Positions 32,917 through 45,779 of a stretch of 64,000 bases of DNA are shown one piece after another. Positions within the stretch are counted from its first letter, which is position 1; every line of letters begins with the position of its first letter. Position numbers and translations under genes: made by a program. A model generated the notes under the pieces. The model made no database searches, was not told the origin of the DNA, and was given only the letters and a program-made list of their open reading frames with translations. This DNA is from Zizania palustris (taxonomy: Eukaryota; Streptophyta; Magnoliopsida; Poales; Poaceae): assembly GCA_019279435.1 (NCBI GenBank), contig JAAALK010000285.1, forward strand, positions 25,018,371 to 25,082,370, given 5' to 3'.

Positions 32917-35023
32917 GCCGCAAGGTACAGCAGCAAGGTCTCATCGATGAGGTGGTTGTTAATGTCGATAGATTGACGAGGTAGTCTTTGATATCTTTGA
33001 AACTCTTCTAGCATTATGGGTCCAAGCGAAGTCCTCTAAGCTCTTCAAAGCTTTGAAAATAGGGAGGCTTCGTTCTACAGACCTAGAAAGAAACCTTCTC
33101 AAGGCGGCGAGGCGGCCTATGAGCTTTTGGACTCGTTTTAAATTCTCTAGGAGCAATTCTTTGGAGCGCACTTATTTGTGTGGGACTAGCTTCGATGCCT
33201 TGACTCGAAACCAAATACCCAGCAGCTTCCCTACTTACACCCCGAAGACACATTTCTCGTGGTTTAAGCGGATTCTGCACCCTCGGAGGCTCTTGAAGGT
33301 CTCCGCTAGATCAAAATCGTGCTGGCCTTTCTTTGCACTTTTTATTACAATTTCATCCATATAAGCCTCGACATTTCAACCTATTTGGTGACCTAGAGCC
33401 TTAGCAATTAATCTAGAGAATGTTGCTCCGGCATTTCTCAAGCCAAAAGGCATTCTTACATAACAAAAGACCCCGGAAGGTGTAATGAAACTTGTTTTGG
33501 CTTCATCCTCGTACCTGAGCCATATTTGATGGTAGCCGGAGTATGCATCTAGGAAACTCAAAAGTTCGGAGCCCGCCGTAGAATCCACAAGTTGATCTAT
33601 TTGAGGCATGGGATAGGGATCACGAGGGTATGCTTTATTCAACGAAGTAAAGTCGATATACATGTGCAACTTCTCGAAGTTCTTCTTTTTAATGAAGACA
33701 GGGTTAGATAACCACTCCGTATGGCCTACCTCCCTAATGACTCTGGCCCAAAATAACTTCTCCACATTCGCCTTGGTGAGGTCCACCCTTTTGGTAGACA
33801 TCTTGTAGAGCCCTTGTCGAATGGCTCTAGCCTTCGGGTTGATGAGCAGGGAGTGCTCGATTATGCTTTGGTTGACTCTAGGGATATCTTTGTTTGACCA
33901 AGCGAAGACATCTAGATTCTATTTGACCACTTCTTCTAGCGATGCCATGACCTCGGGAGATAGCCCCTTGCCAAACTGAATGGGATACTCTTTGCCTCCC
34001 CTGGTGATGACCTTCGTGATGAATTATCCTTCAGGGCTTGGCTTGAGAGCAAGTCCTTTCTCAGGGGCACGGACCACTTGCGCACCCTCTGGGTGTTCTT
34101 GTACATTGTTGACTTGTCAGGCTTCTAGAGGGGCGACATGGCCATACTCTACCCTTCGGGTTTTAGATTTCTTGATCTTTGAGGATGGTGAGTACTCCTC
34201 CTTGAGTGGGCATTTTCAAGCACAAATAATTATGGTGGGCTATGGCCCCGAATTGATTGAGCATGCCCTTCCAAAGATGGTATTATATGCGTATGGAGCA
34301 TCGACAACATCGAAGATGACCTCCTCAGACCTTGCTAGGCACCCTTGCCCAAAGCTGACCTTGAGGCCTATTTGACCGAGGGCATCGAGGGGGGCGGCGA
34401 AACCTTGCAACGGTCGAGCTACTAGGAGCAAGTGCTTTCGTGATATACATAGATGATCAAAAGTCTGGATGAAAATAATATCGGCGGAGCTCTCCCCGTC
34501 GACCAACACCCTCCGGACTTCAACGCCGGCGATATCAGGGGTGATGATGAGGGGGTCGGCGTGGGGGAAATTGATCCCAACTGCGTCGTCTTTGGTAAAG
34601 GATATGGGTACATGAGCCCATTCGTACATTGTTGCCGCCGAAGCTGACGTCCCAATGTGTCCTACTTCACGGACGTACTCTCTTTGCTGCCGCTTGGACA
34701 TGTTGTCCAGGGCACAACCTCCAGTGATTGGTAGCACAATGCACTTCTAGCGGTCTTGAGGGTCTTCAGCCTTCGGCAGAGACAAGTCCTTCAACATAGG
34801 AGAGTGTTTGAGGGCTTCACGCCTTTTAATCTGTCCAATAGCTTGCACTGGCTCTGGACGGATAGCAGAGGGTGCCCGATCAGTAGTTCCTCACCTAGAG
34901 CTCCACTCAAGGTACTCGCTTCGTAGAGCCAAAATGGATTTACATGAATCAGTGTTTAGACTTCGATTCTCATCATGCACATTTCAGAAAAAGGCCTGGT
35001 TGGAATTAGAGGTCCTCGTAGCC
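32917..35023 (-). pseudogene. Tat-B protease and reverse transcriptase, broken
   Basis: Read leftward: end of the gag linker (about 34980-34870), protease domain (34737-34240) with VLVDGESSADIIF at the active site, then RT (about 33900-33200) with HTEWLSNPVFIKKK, DFTSLNKAYPRDPYPMPQ, SFLDAYSGYHQIW and MPFGLRNAGATFSRLIAK. The catalytic box reads YMDE instead of YMDD near 33355. Stops interrupt at 33376 and elsewhere. The RNase H part ends at the CTGTC duplication at 32912. Many hallmark residues are lost, so it is older than Tat-A. Confidence 0.85.
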
Positions 35024-35326
35024 GGCTTTGTGGGATCGGAAAGGCGACTAGATGGGGGTGAATAGGCGCCTCAACACTTTCTTTCAAATGTGATGGCCTG
35101 TTCAAATCACCCAACACACCTCTAAAGGATAACACTAACAATAATAATGATCACTCAAAAAAGTGGTTTAGAATCAAGACAATTTCAATATCTGAAATCA
35201 GATGATGAATCAATTGAGTTACAAGATTTCTAAAAAGTTCGGTTCTAATCAATTTCAGTTTTGAATAGCAATAAATTAAAGTTAGCTCAATCAACAAAAT
35301 CTGAAACAAATTTAAGAAAGAAGAAC

Positions 35327-35824
35327 TGTTGGGGGGAAAATGCTTCATCCTCAGGGCCATTGTTGCAACAAGACAAAGGCAGGTGATTTAATCGAAGGTT
35401 TCCAGCATCTAACTCCGGAAGTATATTGGATCAAGTTGGAAGGTCAAGAGGAGAACTCTAGTTCGGAGTATATCTTCGAACATTGACTCTTCCGAGAGCT
35501 TCTTTGCCAGCTAAGATGGAAGACTTATCTTCTTTCTCATTAGATTTAGTCTTTTACCGTTTTAGCCCTATTAAGGGTACCGAATAGTTTCCCCTATGTC
35601 GGTTGTAACAGAGGGGTAAAAGGGTCTTTTCCTTAAGGTTTGGGCCTATAAATACCCCCATTTTACCCTGTAATGAGGATCGAATACTGAGTTATTCAAT
35701 ACACATCTTCGAACTATTTTGAGCTATTATCCACTCGGTGGCTTGAAATAGTTTACTTCACAAACACTTCGTTTGTTAGTTTCTAATCTCTAGAAACCTG
35801 TTAGCGTAATCTTTTATGCCAACA
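35327..35824 (+). repeat. 5' LTR of Tat-A
   Basis: TGTTGGGGGGAAAATG to TTTTATGCCAACA, 498 bp, with TATAAATA at 35647-35654. It is preceded by AGAAC and followed by the primer site. Confidence 0.96.
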
Positions 35825-35826
35825 GT

Positions 35827-35843
35827 TGGCGCCGTCCGTGGGG
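35827..35843 (+). other. primer-binding site of Tat-A
   Basis: TGGCGCCGTCCGTGGGG starts two bases after the LTR. Its first nine bases fit the complement of the plant tRNA-Asp 3' end (from memory). The same TGGYRCCGT core follows the 5' LTRs of Tat-B and Tat-C on the minus strand. Confidence 0.65.
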
Positions 35844-35886
35844 AACTTAGTCCAAAAAACTTTGTTCTCTACCAAGTTCTCAAACC

Positions 35887-38088
35887 ATGCCTCCAAAGCG
35901 GAGTTCAGGTGGTAGCCCTACTCGGAGGTCCCCTCGGACCTCCGGAGCAAGATCTTCAAACACAGTTGAGGTCGGAAGACCTTCAACATTTCCTCCACCT
36001 CAGACTCCGGAAGGAATTCCCCTTCTCCGAGCATACGGAGTTCCTCCCCCAACTCCATCCATACTTCGGCCAACCGGAGTTCCTCTTCCACCTCAAGTTC
36101 CACTTTGAACTGATGCATACAGGTCTCAAGACCCGGAAGGTCCTTCCGGAGGAGATGAAGATGATTTTGGCGATATGGCCGCTCAAATGGCCAGTCTCCA
36201 AGCTGAAGTAGCGAGGTGGCGGCAAGAAGCCGCAGACAGGCTTCGTCCTCAGGCCACCCCGGTCATCCCCGAAGTGCCCCAAGACAACGAACTTCATTAT
36301 CCTGAAGCCCCCGAGAACGCTTCCTTCGACAGCGAGTCTCTGCTGCATCCCGAGCTACAGAAAGTGCGCTTCGATCCTAAGTTTAAAACTTCGAAGCTTT
36401 GCAAATATGTTGGAGATGAAGACCCTGGGGAGTTCTCCCGTTCTTATGCATTAGCAATTGAGGCCAGTGGAGGAGTGCGAGACACCATGGCCAAGTGCTT
36501 CCCTCTAGCTCTTGAAGGGGTGGCTCTGCGGTGGTTCTGGTCCCTGAAGCCAGGGTCAATTAGAACCTGGGAGCAGTTAAGGAAGAAGTTCATAAGCAAC
36601 TTTCAGGGTACCTTCGTACCCCCAATGTCTACAGGAAGCCTTTTCCAGGTGAAGCAGCGGCCCGGAGAAACTTTAAGGCAATATTTCAAGCGCTTCACTC
36701 ATACGAAGTCGTAGATTCGAGGGTTGACTACATCCTCCGTAGTTGATGGAGCTCGAGAGGGAGTTACCCATGCGGGCCTCCTTGATAAACTTCACCAAAA
36801 GCAGATATCTTCTGTCGCTCAGTTGATGTCTTATTTCGAAGAGTATGCAAGGTCAGAAGAAGGGTGGCTTCGGAGAATTGCTGCAACTCCGTCAATCCTG
36901 CAAGAAGTCAAGCTGGAAGTGAAGACTTCAACACCGTCACAGGGGCCTAGCTTCGAAGCTCAGCATGACAGGCATCGGGGGCAAAAGCATCCTCGTTCAG
37001 AAGTCTTGAACATTGCACCTCCGCAGAAATTTGCCCCTAGGACTTCGCAACCTTCAGGAAGAAAGACCAGCGGCTGGAGGCCGCCAGGGAAGCTGGCTGG
37101 CAAAGCCCAGACCTTCTTCTGCTATGTCCATGGTGAGAATCGAAGTCACACAACTGATGCGTGTAAGTCTATACTCGCTTTAAGAAGCGAGTACCTTGAA
37201 AGAACTTTGGGTCGAGGCACTACCGACCGAGTTCCGACCGAGGTGCGTCCAGAGCCTGTCCAGGTTGTGGCGTGTATAGATAACTTTGACCCTGCAAGAC
37301 GGCCTCCGGTGGTCAATATTATGCCACCTCTAAAGCAGGAAGATGGTCAGGATCGAGGGAAAAGAGTAGTCCTCCCCATTTCTGGAGGAGGGACCCTCGG
37401 AAGTATGTCGAAGAGGCAGAGAAGAGAATATGTCCGAGAAGTGGGCCATATTGGAACTTCTTCGTCCGTAGCTGCTATGCCTAAATGGTCCCATGTGCCG
37501 ATATCTTTTTCTGCAGATGATGCAACTGGCATAAAGTTTCCACATGCATACCCACTTGTCATCACTGCCGACATAGCAGGGACTGAAGTCCGGAGAGTAC
37601 TGATCGACAGAGGGAGTTCAGTGGATATTATCTTCGTCCAAGCCTTCGATCAACTCTGTATCTCCAGGAAGCATCTTCTCCCAACATCTCGTCCTTTGCA
37701 AGGCTTCGCAGGACCCCCTCTTGATGCTCTCGGCCAGATAGGCCTAGAGGTCACTTTCGGAGAGGGGCTACTGGCCAGGATGGAGGAAGTGATTTTTGAT
37801 GTTGTGGATGCCCCATATGCATACAATGTTATCTTCGGAAGGGGCATGTTGAATCAATTTGGAGCTGTGGCGCATCATAATTATCTGTGTATGAAGATGC
37901 CCACACAAGCGGGAGTGCTTATTGTTTTCAAAGATCAGGCCACTGCGCGAAGAGCGGAATATGGTCATGGCCCTCCTCTTGACCCGAGACAGGTGAACAG
38001 TGTGCAAGGCAACCTAGAGGATTTTTCTGCTTCAGGTGAACTTTCGAAGAAGTCCTTCCAAGGCCAAGCCCTGAAGGGGAGATTATAA
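35887..38088 (+). pseudogene. Tat-A gag-protease, broken
   Basis: One frame from ATG 35887, interrupted by TGA at 36106-36108 and TAG at 36712-36714. The N-terminus is basic and Pro/Ser-rich (MPPKRSSGGSPTRRSPRTSG). The capsid core at about 36400-36700 includes GVALRWFWSLKPGSI and RPGETLRQYFKRF. A short Cys/His knuckle, CYVHGENRSHTTDAC, is at about 37122-37166. The aspartic protease (about 37590-37850) reads VLIDRGSSVDIIF, with Arg where the two Tat relatives here have Gly. The frame ends at 38088 after a one-base shift near 38055, beyond which the pol frame takes over. Confidence 0.93.
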
Positions 38089-41000
38089 CGAAGGTTATAT
38101 CCAAAGACGGCAAAGACTATTCATTTCAGTTTGGTAAGGACTTGCCTCCAGAAGTCGCTACTTCGTTAGAAAAAGTAGTTGAAGAGAATTTAGATGTCTT
38201 TGCTTGGTCTGATGATGACATTACCGGAGTCAGTCGGGATATTATTGAGCATATTTTACTTGTGAACCCGAAGGTTCGGCCTGTCCGGCAAGGACTCCGA
38301 AAGCTATATACAGAGAGGGCTATCCTTGCTAAAGACGAAGTGGAAAAGTTGCTGAAGGCTGGGATTATCAGAGAAGTAGCTCATACGGAGTGGCTAGCCA
38401 ACCCAGTCTTCGTTAGGAAGAAATCTTCTGGGAAGTGGCGCATGTGTATTGATTTTACATCTTTGAATAAAGCATGCCCCCGTGACCCATATCCCATGCC
38501 CCGAATTGATCAATTGGTTGACTCCACTGCTGGTTCGGAGTTATTAAGCTTCCTTGACGCGTATTCCGGCTATCATCAAATCTGGCTAAAGCGTGAAGAT
38601 GAAATCAAAACAAGCTTTGTAACTCCTTCGGGAGTCTTCTGCTATGTAAGAATGCCCTTTGGCTTAAGAAATGCTGGGGCAACTTTTTCGAGGTTAATTG
38701 CTAAGGCTCTAGGTCATCAAATAGGCCGCAATGTAGAAGCTTATATGGATGACATTGTAATAAAGAGTGCTTTTAAGCACCAACATAGCCTAGACTTAGT
38801 AGAAACATTCAATAGCCTTCGGGCATGTGGAATCCGTCTTAACCCCGAAAAATGTATCTTCGGGGCTCAGGCTGGAAAGTTGTTAGGGTATCTAGTTTCA
38901 AGCAGAGGGATCGAAGCTAGCCCCACTCAAATAACTGCGTTGCAAAGGATGGCTCCTCCGGAAAATTTGAAGCAAGTGCAAAAGCTGACTGGTCGTCTTG
39001 CAGCACTTAGCAGATTCTTGGTAAGGTCTGTGGAGAGAAGTTTGCCCATTTTCAAAGCATTGAAAGGGTCCGAAGATTTTGCATGGACACCAGAGTGTCA
39101 AAAAAGCTTCGAAGATATTAAGAATTATCTCAGTAACCTCGCTACACTCACGGTGCCTATTGCGGACGAAACCCTACTCCTTTACCTTGTGGCTACTGGC
39201 TCCGATGTCAGTGCAGTCCTTGTTAGAGAAGTTGATTTCAATGGGAAGTTGGTACAAAATCCAGTCTATTTTGTATCCGAAGCATTGTCCAGAGCAAAAA
39301 CAAGATATTCCGAGCTTGAGAAGTTCACCTATGCTCTGATAATGACTTTAAGAAAGTTAAGACATTATTTCCTAGCACATAATGTGATTGTACCAACTTC
39401 ATATCCCTTGGGAGATATGCTCCGAAGTAAGGATTCCACAGGAAGAATTGGGAAGTGGGCTGTTGAATTAGCACCCTTTGGCATCTCCTTCGTGGCAAGG
39501 ACAGCAATTAAGTCACAAGTGCTGATAGATTTTGTGGCAGAGTAGACCCCCCCTACAGCATGGGCTCCGGAGAAGCCAAGCGAAGGAATTTGGACCATAT
39601 ACTCCGATGGAGCTTTCCAAGCATCTGTAGCAGGTGTCGGAGCAGTGATAATTTCGCCTTCAGGGCAAAAGGCAATGTACTCCGCAAGACTCAACTTTAA
39701 GTCTACCAATAATACAACGGAGTATGAAGGAATTTTGTTAGTACTTCGAAAGGCACGTGCTTTGGGGGCTACAGGAGTTGTTATTAAGACAGATTCTCAA
39801 ATTGTAGCAGGGCACGTAGATAAGAGTTTTCAAGTTCGACATCCACAACTTGCAAAATATTTGGAAGAGATCCGTAAGATTGAAGCAGCATTTAAAGGGA
39901 TTTCCATTCGAAGTATACCCAGAGCTGAAAACACGCAAGCTGATATCTTGGCGAAAGCTGCAGCCGGAGCTATGGATATTCCAGAAGAAGCTTTTTACGA
40001 AGAGCTCAGTGCACCTTCGGTAACACATATCCCTTCTACAGAAGTCCTTTGCATTCCAAGTACAGATTAGTGAAGTTCAATTATGGAATTGTTCCAAGGA
40101 GAAGCAAATTTGCCTGAAGGGCCACAACTTTCGAGGTTGAAGCTCAGAATTCGAAATTATCATATAATCAACGGTATTTTGTACAAGGCCGGAGTATGTT
40201 CCCCTATGCTCCGATGTATATCTCAAGCCAAAGGTCAAGAGATTCTTCGAGGAATTCATGAAGGACTTTGCGGTAGCCATCTGGCCCCTCGAGCTTTGGC
40301 AGGAAAAACACTTCGCTATGGGCTTTATTGGCCTACAATAGTAGCTGATGCGGAGAGCTTAGTCCACACTTGCCAGGGTTGTCAGTGGATGGGAAGAAGA
40401 AGTCATCGTCCGCCAACAACTCTTCAAGTCATTGCCCTAGTATGGCCCATGGCCAGTAGCAAAAGGAAATTTGAAATTCGTAGTGGTAGCAATTGAGTAT
40501 TTTTCCAAGTGGGTCGAAGCAGAACCCCTAACAGCTATCACTTCAAATAATGTACAAAAAATTTTCTGGAAAAATATTATATGCCGGTTCGGAGTGCCTC
40601 GGCAACTCACAGTTGACAATGAGACACAATTTGATGCAGAGCCCTTCAGGAAGTTTTATGAAGATCTTGGCATACAATTATGCTTCGCTGCAGTGCGACA
40701 TCCTCAGTCTAACGGAGCTGTTGAAAGAGCCAATGGTAATATCTTGTCAGGGCTGAATCGAAGAATAGTGGGATTGGCAAAAGGATTGTGGACCGAGGAG
40801 CTTCCGAAGATTTTATGGTCCATTCAGACCACTCAAACAAGGTCCACGGGTTTTACTCCTTTCAGACTATTATTCGGAGACGAAGCTATGACGCCAACGG
40901 AGCTTAAAGGAGGATCCCTTCGCAGCACCGAACCGAAAATAGAAGCAGAAAGGCAAACTTCACTTGATTTAACAGAAGAAACAAGACTTCGAGCTGTCGC

Positions 41001-41286
41001 CAATTTGTCAAAGTATCAGCAGCAGACGAAGACTTGGTTCGACCCAAAGGTCAAGCTTAATGAACTTAAGCCGGGTCATATTGTTTTGCGAAGTATTATA
41101 GCACTAGGGAAATTAGGAAATAAGTGGGAAGGTCCATACATAATTGTCCGCTCAGGGTGCCCTGGTTCTTTTAAGTTAGCTAATTTGGAAGGCGAAGAGT
41201 TAGCGCATACATGGCATGTGAAGCACTTAAAGCGATATTTCACATACGGGCTCCTTGTAATCATTTGTAAAAACCTTCTAAATTAA
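38089..41286 (+). pseudogene. Tat-A pol: RT, two RNase H domains, integrase; broken
   Basis: RT (about 38280-38900) has HTEWLANPVFVRKK, SFLDAYSGYHQIW, MPFGLRNAGATFSRL and the active YMDDIV (about 38743-38760). The gypsy RNase H follows to about 39540. Then comes the archaeal-type RNase H (39585-39970) with IYSDGAF, STNNTTEYEG and KTDSQIVAGH. Integrase has a zinc-binding segment ending CQGCQWMG (about 40371), VDNETQFDAEPF (about 40612) and VERANG (about 40720). Stops lie at 39543, 40068 and 40071. A net 32-nt deletion near 40454-40458 removes the integrase segment carrying the first catalytic Asp and shifts frame. The reading ends at TAA 41284-41286. Confidence 0.93.
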
Positions 41287-41394
41287 TAAAGTTCATGGTT
41301 CAGATAATGCCTACCCCTCAAACACTTCCTACTTCTAGTGGACGCACTAGAAGAACGAAGTTGGCTGGGAGGGAAGTGTCATTAATTTGAACCA

Positions 41395-41745
41395 ATTTTT
41401 CGGACTTCGAACCACTGGTTCGAAGCTTCTGACGAGGTGGGAAAGTCACTGAAAAAATGGATTCCAAGCCACCGGCTTGAAAGCATTCGTAAAAAGAGTC
41501 GAAGGAGACCAAATAATGCGGATTCTAAGCTCCGGCTTGAAAGCGTCCGTAAAAAGAGTCCAATGAGACCACTGCGAATTCCAAACCACCGGTTTGATAG
41601 CATTTGGAAAAAGAGCCGAAGGAGGCCAAAACAAAACAGAGTTTGAGCTGATAAGCTTTGAATATCTGTGAAAAGAGTCCAAAGTGACCAATCGTTTGGG
41701 ACATTAAAGTGTCCGGAAAGTTTGTCCGAAGTGACTTCTTTCAAA
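41395..41745. repeat. tandem repeats between pol and the antisense gene of Tat-A
   Basis: Three to four degenerate units of about 56-64 bp start near 41458, 41520 and 41576, each with GGATTCCAAGCCACCGGCTT-like cores followed by CGTAAAAAGAGTC and GGAGACCA. The core is the same as in the 36-bp array of Tat-D (6420-7100). Confidence 0.82.
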
Positions 41746-41981
41746 CAAAAGGTACTAAGTTACCAGTTTTACGACTCCAAGTAGTAAGACATTTTATAAG
41801 ATTTTAATCAATCTTTAAATTGCTGAGGGGCTCCGAGCCTCCAAAATTGTACTCCTAAGTTTTTCTTTGCGCCTAATCATCTTCGAGTATAGTTCGAAGT
41901 TGCTTACGTCCAAAGAGGGGCTGGGAAGTAGGGAGACAATTTTAAAAATCAATCTTTATTATTCGAACAGATTACATTACA

Positions 41982-44900
41982 TTACGAAAAATATGTGTCT
42001 ATGCCAAGAAGGAATCGAAGACCCCTTTGATCTCTAGAACTACCACTAAAGTCGGAACGACTAGTTCCAGAGCCGTGAGTCCTAATAACTTTGCGTTTAA
42101 CTCTTCTCCCTCCCTTCGAAGCTCGAAAATCTTTTTGTTCCTATTGAAGTTCAGCCCATGTTCGAAGTCGCTCGGGACTTCTTTCCTAGGTTCGAAGTTC
42201 TTCAGACTTTTTTCCTTGTTCTTCAGCAATATTCTCGTCTTCAGATCATTCAACATCTTCAGAAGATGAAGTTTCCAAGTTAACTTCTTTTTCTTCTTCT
42301 TTAATATAAGATAATATATCTTTACATATTTCGGGCGCAATTGCACCGGAGCTCTCTCGAGGAATCAAAAATCGAGGTCGTTTATGAAGTTTTAAAAGAT
42401 CGAAGGTAGCCCATAGCTGGCGGAGTTCTTCGGTAACATTTAATACTTCGACATCATCCATACGAGGTTGAGAAGCCTAAAAACATGATAAGTAAATTTT
42501 CATTCATAATGTATGAAAGCATAATTTTTACATAGTCAGGCTCCTAAAACAAAACTAAACCTGCGGGTTCAGCGGAGGCTGGCTGCTCAAGGCTTGAGAC
42601 CGAGCTTGCTTTTGGCGTTGCCCTTCGTCGATCCAAGCCTTGATCGTGGTTCGACCTTCGGCTCTCCATGAAGCTTGGAAGGCTTGCCAAGTTGTGGCCA
42701 CGTCTTCAGAAGGGTTAAGTAGTTGGTTCTCATCGAAGGTAATGGGAGCCGCCCCTGAGTCTGGCGTTATCGATAGCCCTAGATCTTCGTAGTAGCAAAG
42801 TACTCCGAGAGCAGCCACTTGGCCGGAGATCTCTCCATACCGAATGCCTGCTGTCTTCATCATCTTCGTGGCTCCTTGGATCATTTTTAGCCGTCGCAAC
42901 AGGGGGACGTTGTCATTCGAAGGTAGTGTCCAAGTAGTACCGAAGTACTCTAGAACACCTAAGAGATGGTTCATGACTTCCGCAGCTACCTTTTCCGACT
43001 TCACCTTATCTTCAATCAAAGCATCCCTTGCCGAAGTCAGTTCATCTACTACAGCGGAGAGCCTAGCTGCCTCCGTAGCTAGAGAACTCTTCTGGCTAAG
43101 CAAGTTGCTAGCTTCCTCCGTAGCTTTAGCCTTTTCCTCTTGGAGCTTAACTAGCTCAGCCCCCGCCGTAGCGTGCTCTGCCCGCATTTTTTCTACCTCG
43201 GCCCGAAGCACAATTTGTTCGGCTTCGAGTTTTTATTCGCAACCTCCAGATTTTGTCTGGCCCTCCTCTCCGCTGAAACCATTTCGTCTAAATGGGAAAC
43301 TCGAACTTCGGAGATGTTAAGACTCCTCTAGAGAGCAGTAACCTTCTCCTGAAGATGAAGACTTCCGCATTCGTTCGAGACAGCTGCAGCCCGAGCTAAA
43401 ACTATTTTCTGTGAAGGGAAAAAGCAACGTGAGAGATTATTCGTAAGTTGAAATTAATCTTGTTTTGCAGATACTTCATACCTGGTATGCTGCCCATTCC
43501 AAGGCTGCGTTGAGCTCCGAGCCTTCAGCTTCGCTAAGGATGGCCACTAGGTCCGTCTCCCCAACTTCGCGGTTAGCTCGATCCAAAGGCTCGAGCAGGG
43601 TCTGAAGTCCGGTCCTTCGCTCCAGGAAAGGAGCTAGGAGGGGGAGCATGGATAGAGCCCTCTGGTCGTCTTCGTTCGGTGAGGGGTCGGAGCGCTGTGC
43701 TGCGTCTTCGGAGACCTCGGTAGATTGGCCCCCTCTGTAGATTGACCTCCGTCTGTTGATTCAGACGTAGTTAATCCTGAATTTGGAGCAGGAAAGGGGT
43801 CCATTTTGCCTTTACCTTTTCCAGGTCCTATCTGTGCAACTTCTGGAATCGGCCCCGGAGATGTTGAGGTCCCAGGAACCGTATCTTTGGGAGGAGGCAC
43901 TTCCATGGGAGCGGACCCTGCTGAGACAAAGGTATTATATATTGCATAATTTTGTAGGGAAAAGGAACAAATGGTGCATGCGAAGTTTACCTGCAAAGTC
44001 CTGTCGGTGGGTGAGTACGGGGCTGCTCGGAGGGTCAAAGGCTACCTCGAAGTCTTCATCGGACTCGAAGCCTAGAACTGAAGGGTTGACTGTTGAAACC
44101 TCTCTTGGAGCTACATCTACCACTTTGTCCAGAATTGAAGCTTGCCCAGCAGTGATTTTGACTCCGCCTTCAGTTGCAGGGGCTTCCTCATGCGGCAAGT
44201 CCAGCTGGACATGTGAAGTTCCGGCTTGTTTGAAACTGCTTGGAACATCTAGCGCGCTCGCGGTGGTGCCAGTGTTTACTTCTGCCTGGGTTTCGTCTTC
44301 GGTGATCAAGTCGATGAGGACTCTTCCCTCATCTTTAGAGGAATCAGAGACTGAAGCCACCGGACTTGAAGGCGCCACAGTCTTTGGCTTTCGGGCTACC
44401 TTTTTTGTCGGGGTCTTAACCGGAGCTGAAGTCCCGGCTTCCACCTTCCTCTTCTTCGGTCCTTGCTCTGAAGGTACCCAGTCCAGAAGAGGAGGGGGAG
44501 CAACTCCGAGTACCCCCCAGACTCGGTTGAGCCGCTCCCAATTACCCACTAGCTTTGTTCTCCACTCCTTCTCGGCCGGAGTTGGAACTCCGAGAATCTT
44601 CTTCGAAGCTCGAACAACTTGCTCCAAAGTCATGGGGGCTTGAGAAGATGAAAGATAAGTTGGCATTAGTCATTTCATCAAACAAATATATATATAGAAC
44701 ATGTTGTTTTCAAAGTTACCTGCAGGGCTTGAGTTCGAAGAGATTTTTCGGAGTCCACCCTCCGGATCCTCTTCGTAGGTGATAGGCCAGTTGGCCATCA
44801 GAGGTGGAATTTGGAGTCCGATGAACTCCTCCGCTAAGTCCCGCATGCTCATGCGGCGACTAATCCTTTGAAGCAGGCTGAGGCGAGCTTCGAGCTGGCC

Positions 44901-45685
44901 GGGATCTGGGTGAACTTGGGCTTCCCTTCGGAAGTTTATGTCCTGCAGAGGTCCGGCCAGACGACTGCCTGCCCCAACTTCGGCATAGAACCACCGGAGG
45001 ATCCAATATGTGTACCATCTGGCATTGATGGCCTTCGTTGGAAATCTTAGTTGAAATTCGTCCCAAAGTCGGAAGTTGATGCTGCCGAAGGCTACTACTA
45101 TCTTCTCTCCTCCGGGGCCTAGGTAAGTCTTTGGTTGGCATGATGCTCTGTGCAGTGCTGCGAAAATCTCTGCTCTTCCTTCGCAGCCCTCAGCTTGCAG
45201 CGCCCATTCGAAGATGGCCAAGCGCGCTATTGCGTTCGGAGATAGTTGAGGAAGGGTGACATGAAATAAATCCAGTACCTCCAATAAGAAGTCGACTGCT
45301 GGGAGTCCCAACCCCGCTTCGAAGAAAGCTTCGAAGACCACAACTTCTCCAGGCCTTGGTGAAGGGATCGCCTCCTTTCTAGGTTTCCTGATTATGACCT
45401 CCGAGCTAATCTTTCCCTCCACTGCTGCTGCGATCGACTCCCTCTTGCAAGTAGATGGCCCAGTTAATAAGACTGGTCCGAATACTTCGAAGATGCCGGG
45501 AGGAGATCGTGAGGACCGGCATTTTGGGGATTCCTTGCTGGCGCCGCCACAGGTGCTGCTACCGCCGCCGTCGGAGCCGCCGCAACTACTGACGCCGCTG
45601 CTGTCGCTGCCGCTACCGCGGCCGCAACCTGTTGCCGGGCTAGGGCCAAAGCCGCCCCTGGGACCTTGAAGCTTGTCTTCGCCAT
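41982..45685 (-). pseudogene. Tat-A antisense gene, five exons (PF04195-like)
   Basis: Exons on minus: 45685-44720, 44638-43991, 43920-43482, 43408-42561 and 42476-41982. The four introns (81, 70, 73 and 84 bp) have GT-AG ends, e.g. GCAG|GTAACTTTG and CTCAAG|CCCCCATG, and exon phases agree. Exon 1 has an Ala-rich leader, then VVFEAFFEAGLGLP and LSPNAIARLAIFEWAL, like Pfam PF04195 (from memory). Exon 2 carries a basic KKRK segment, possibly nuclear. Exon 4 starts as a coiled coil (RAEVEKMRAEHATAGAELVK). Exon 5 holds RPRFLIPRESSGAIAPEI and ends RFLLGIDTYFS. About 1,100 codons in all. Breaks: frameshifts near 45470, 43730 and 43230, a stop near 43325, and a stop or shift at 42246. Function is unknown. 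It converges on pol. Confidence 0.75.
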
Positions 45686-45779
45686 GACCTCACACTGATT
45701 GCTAAAGCAGAAATCTGGAGGCTAGGGCTTGTTTGCGCAAAAACGGTGAGAAGGGTATTCAAGAAGTGTCTGAGTCCTC

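Noticed and set aside
42844..44643. Plus-strand frames of 158 and 286 codons in the Tat-A 3' region
   Set aside because: They overlap the minus-strand exons. Only the minus strand shows family motifs, splice sites and similarity to Tat-D.
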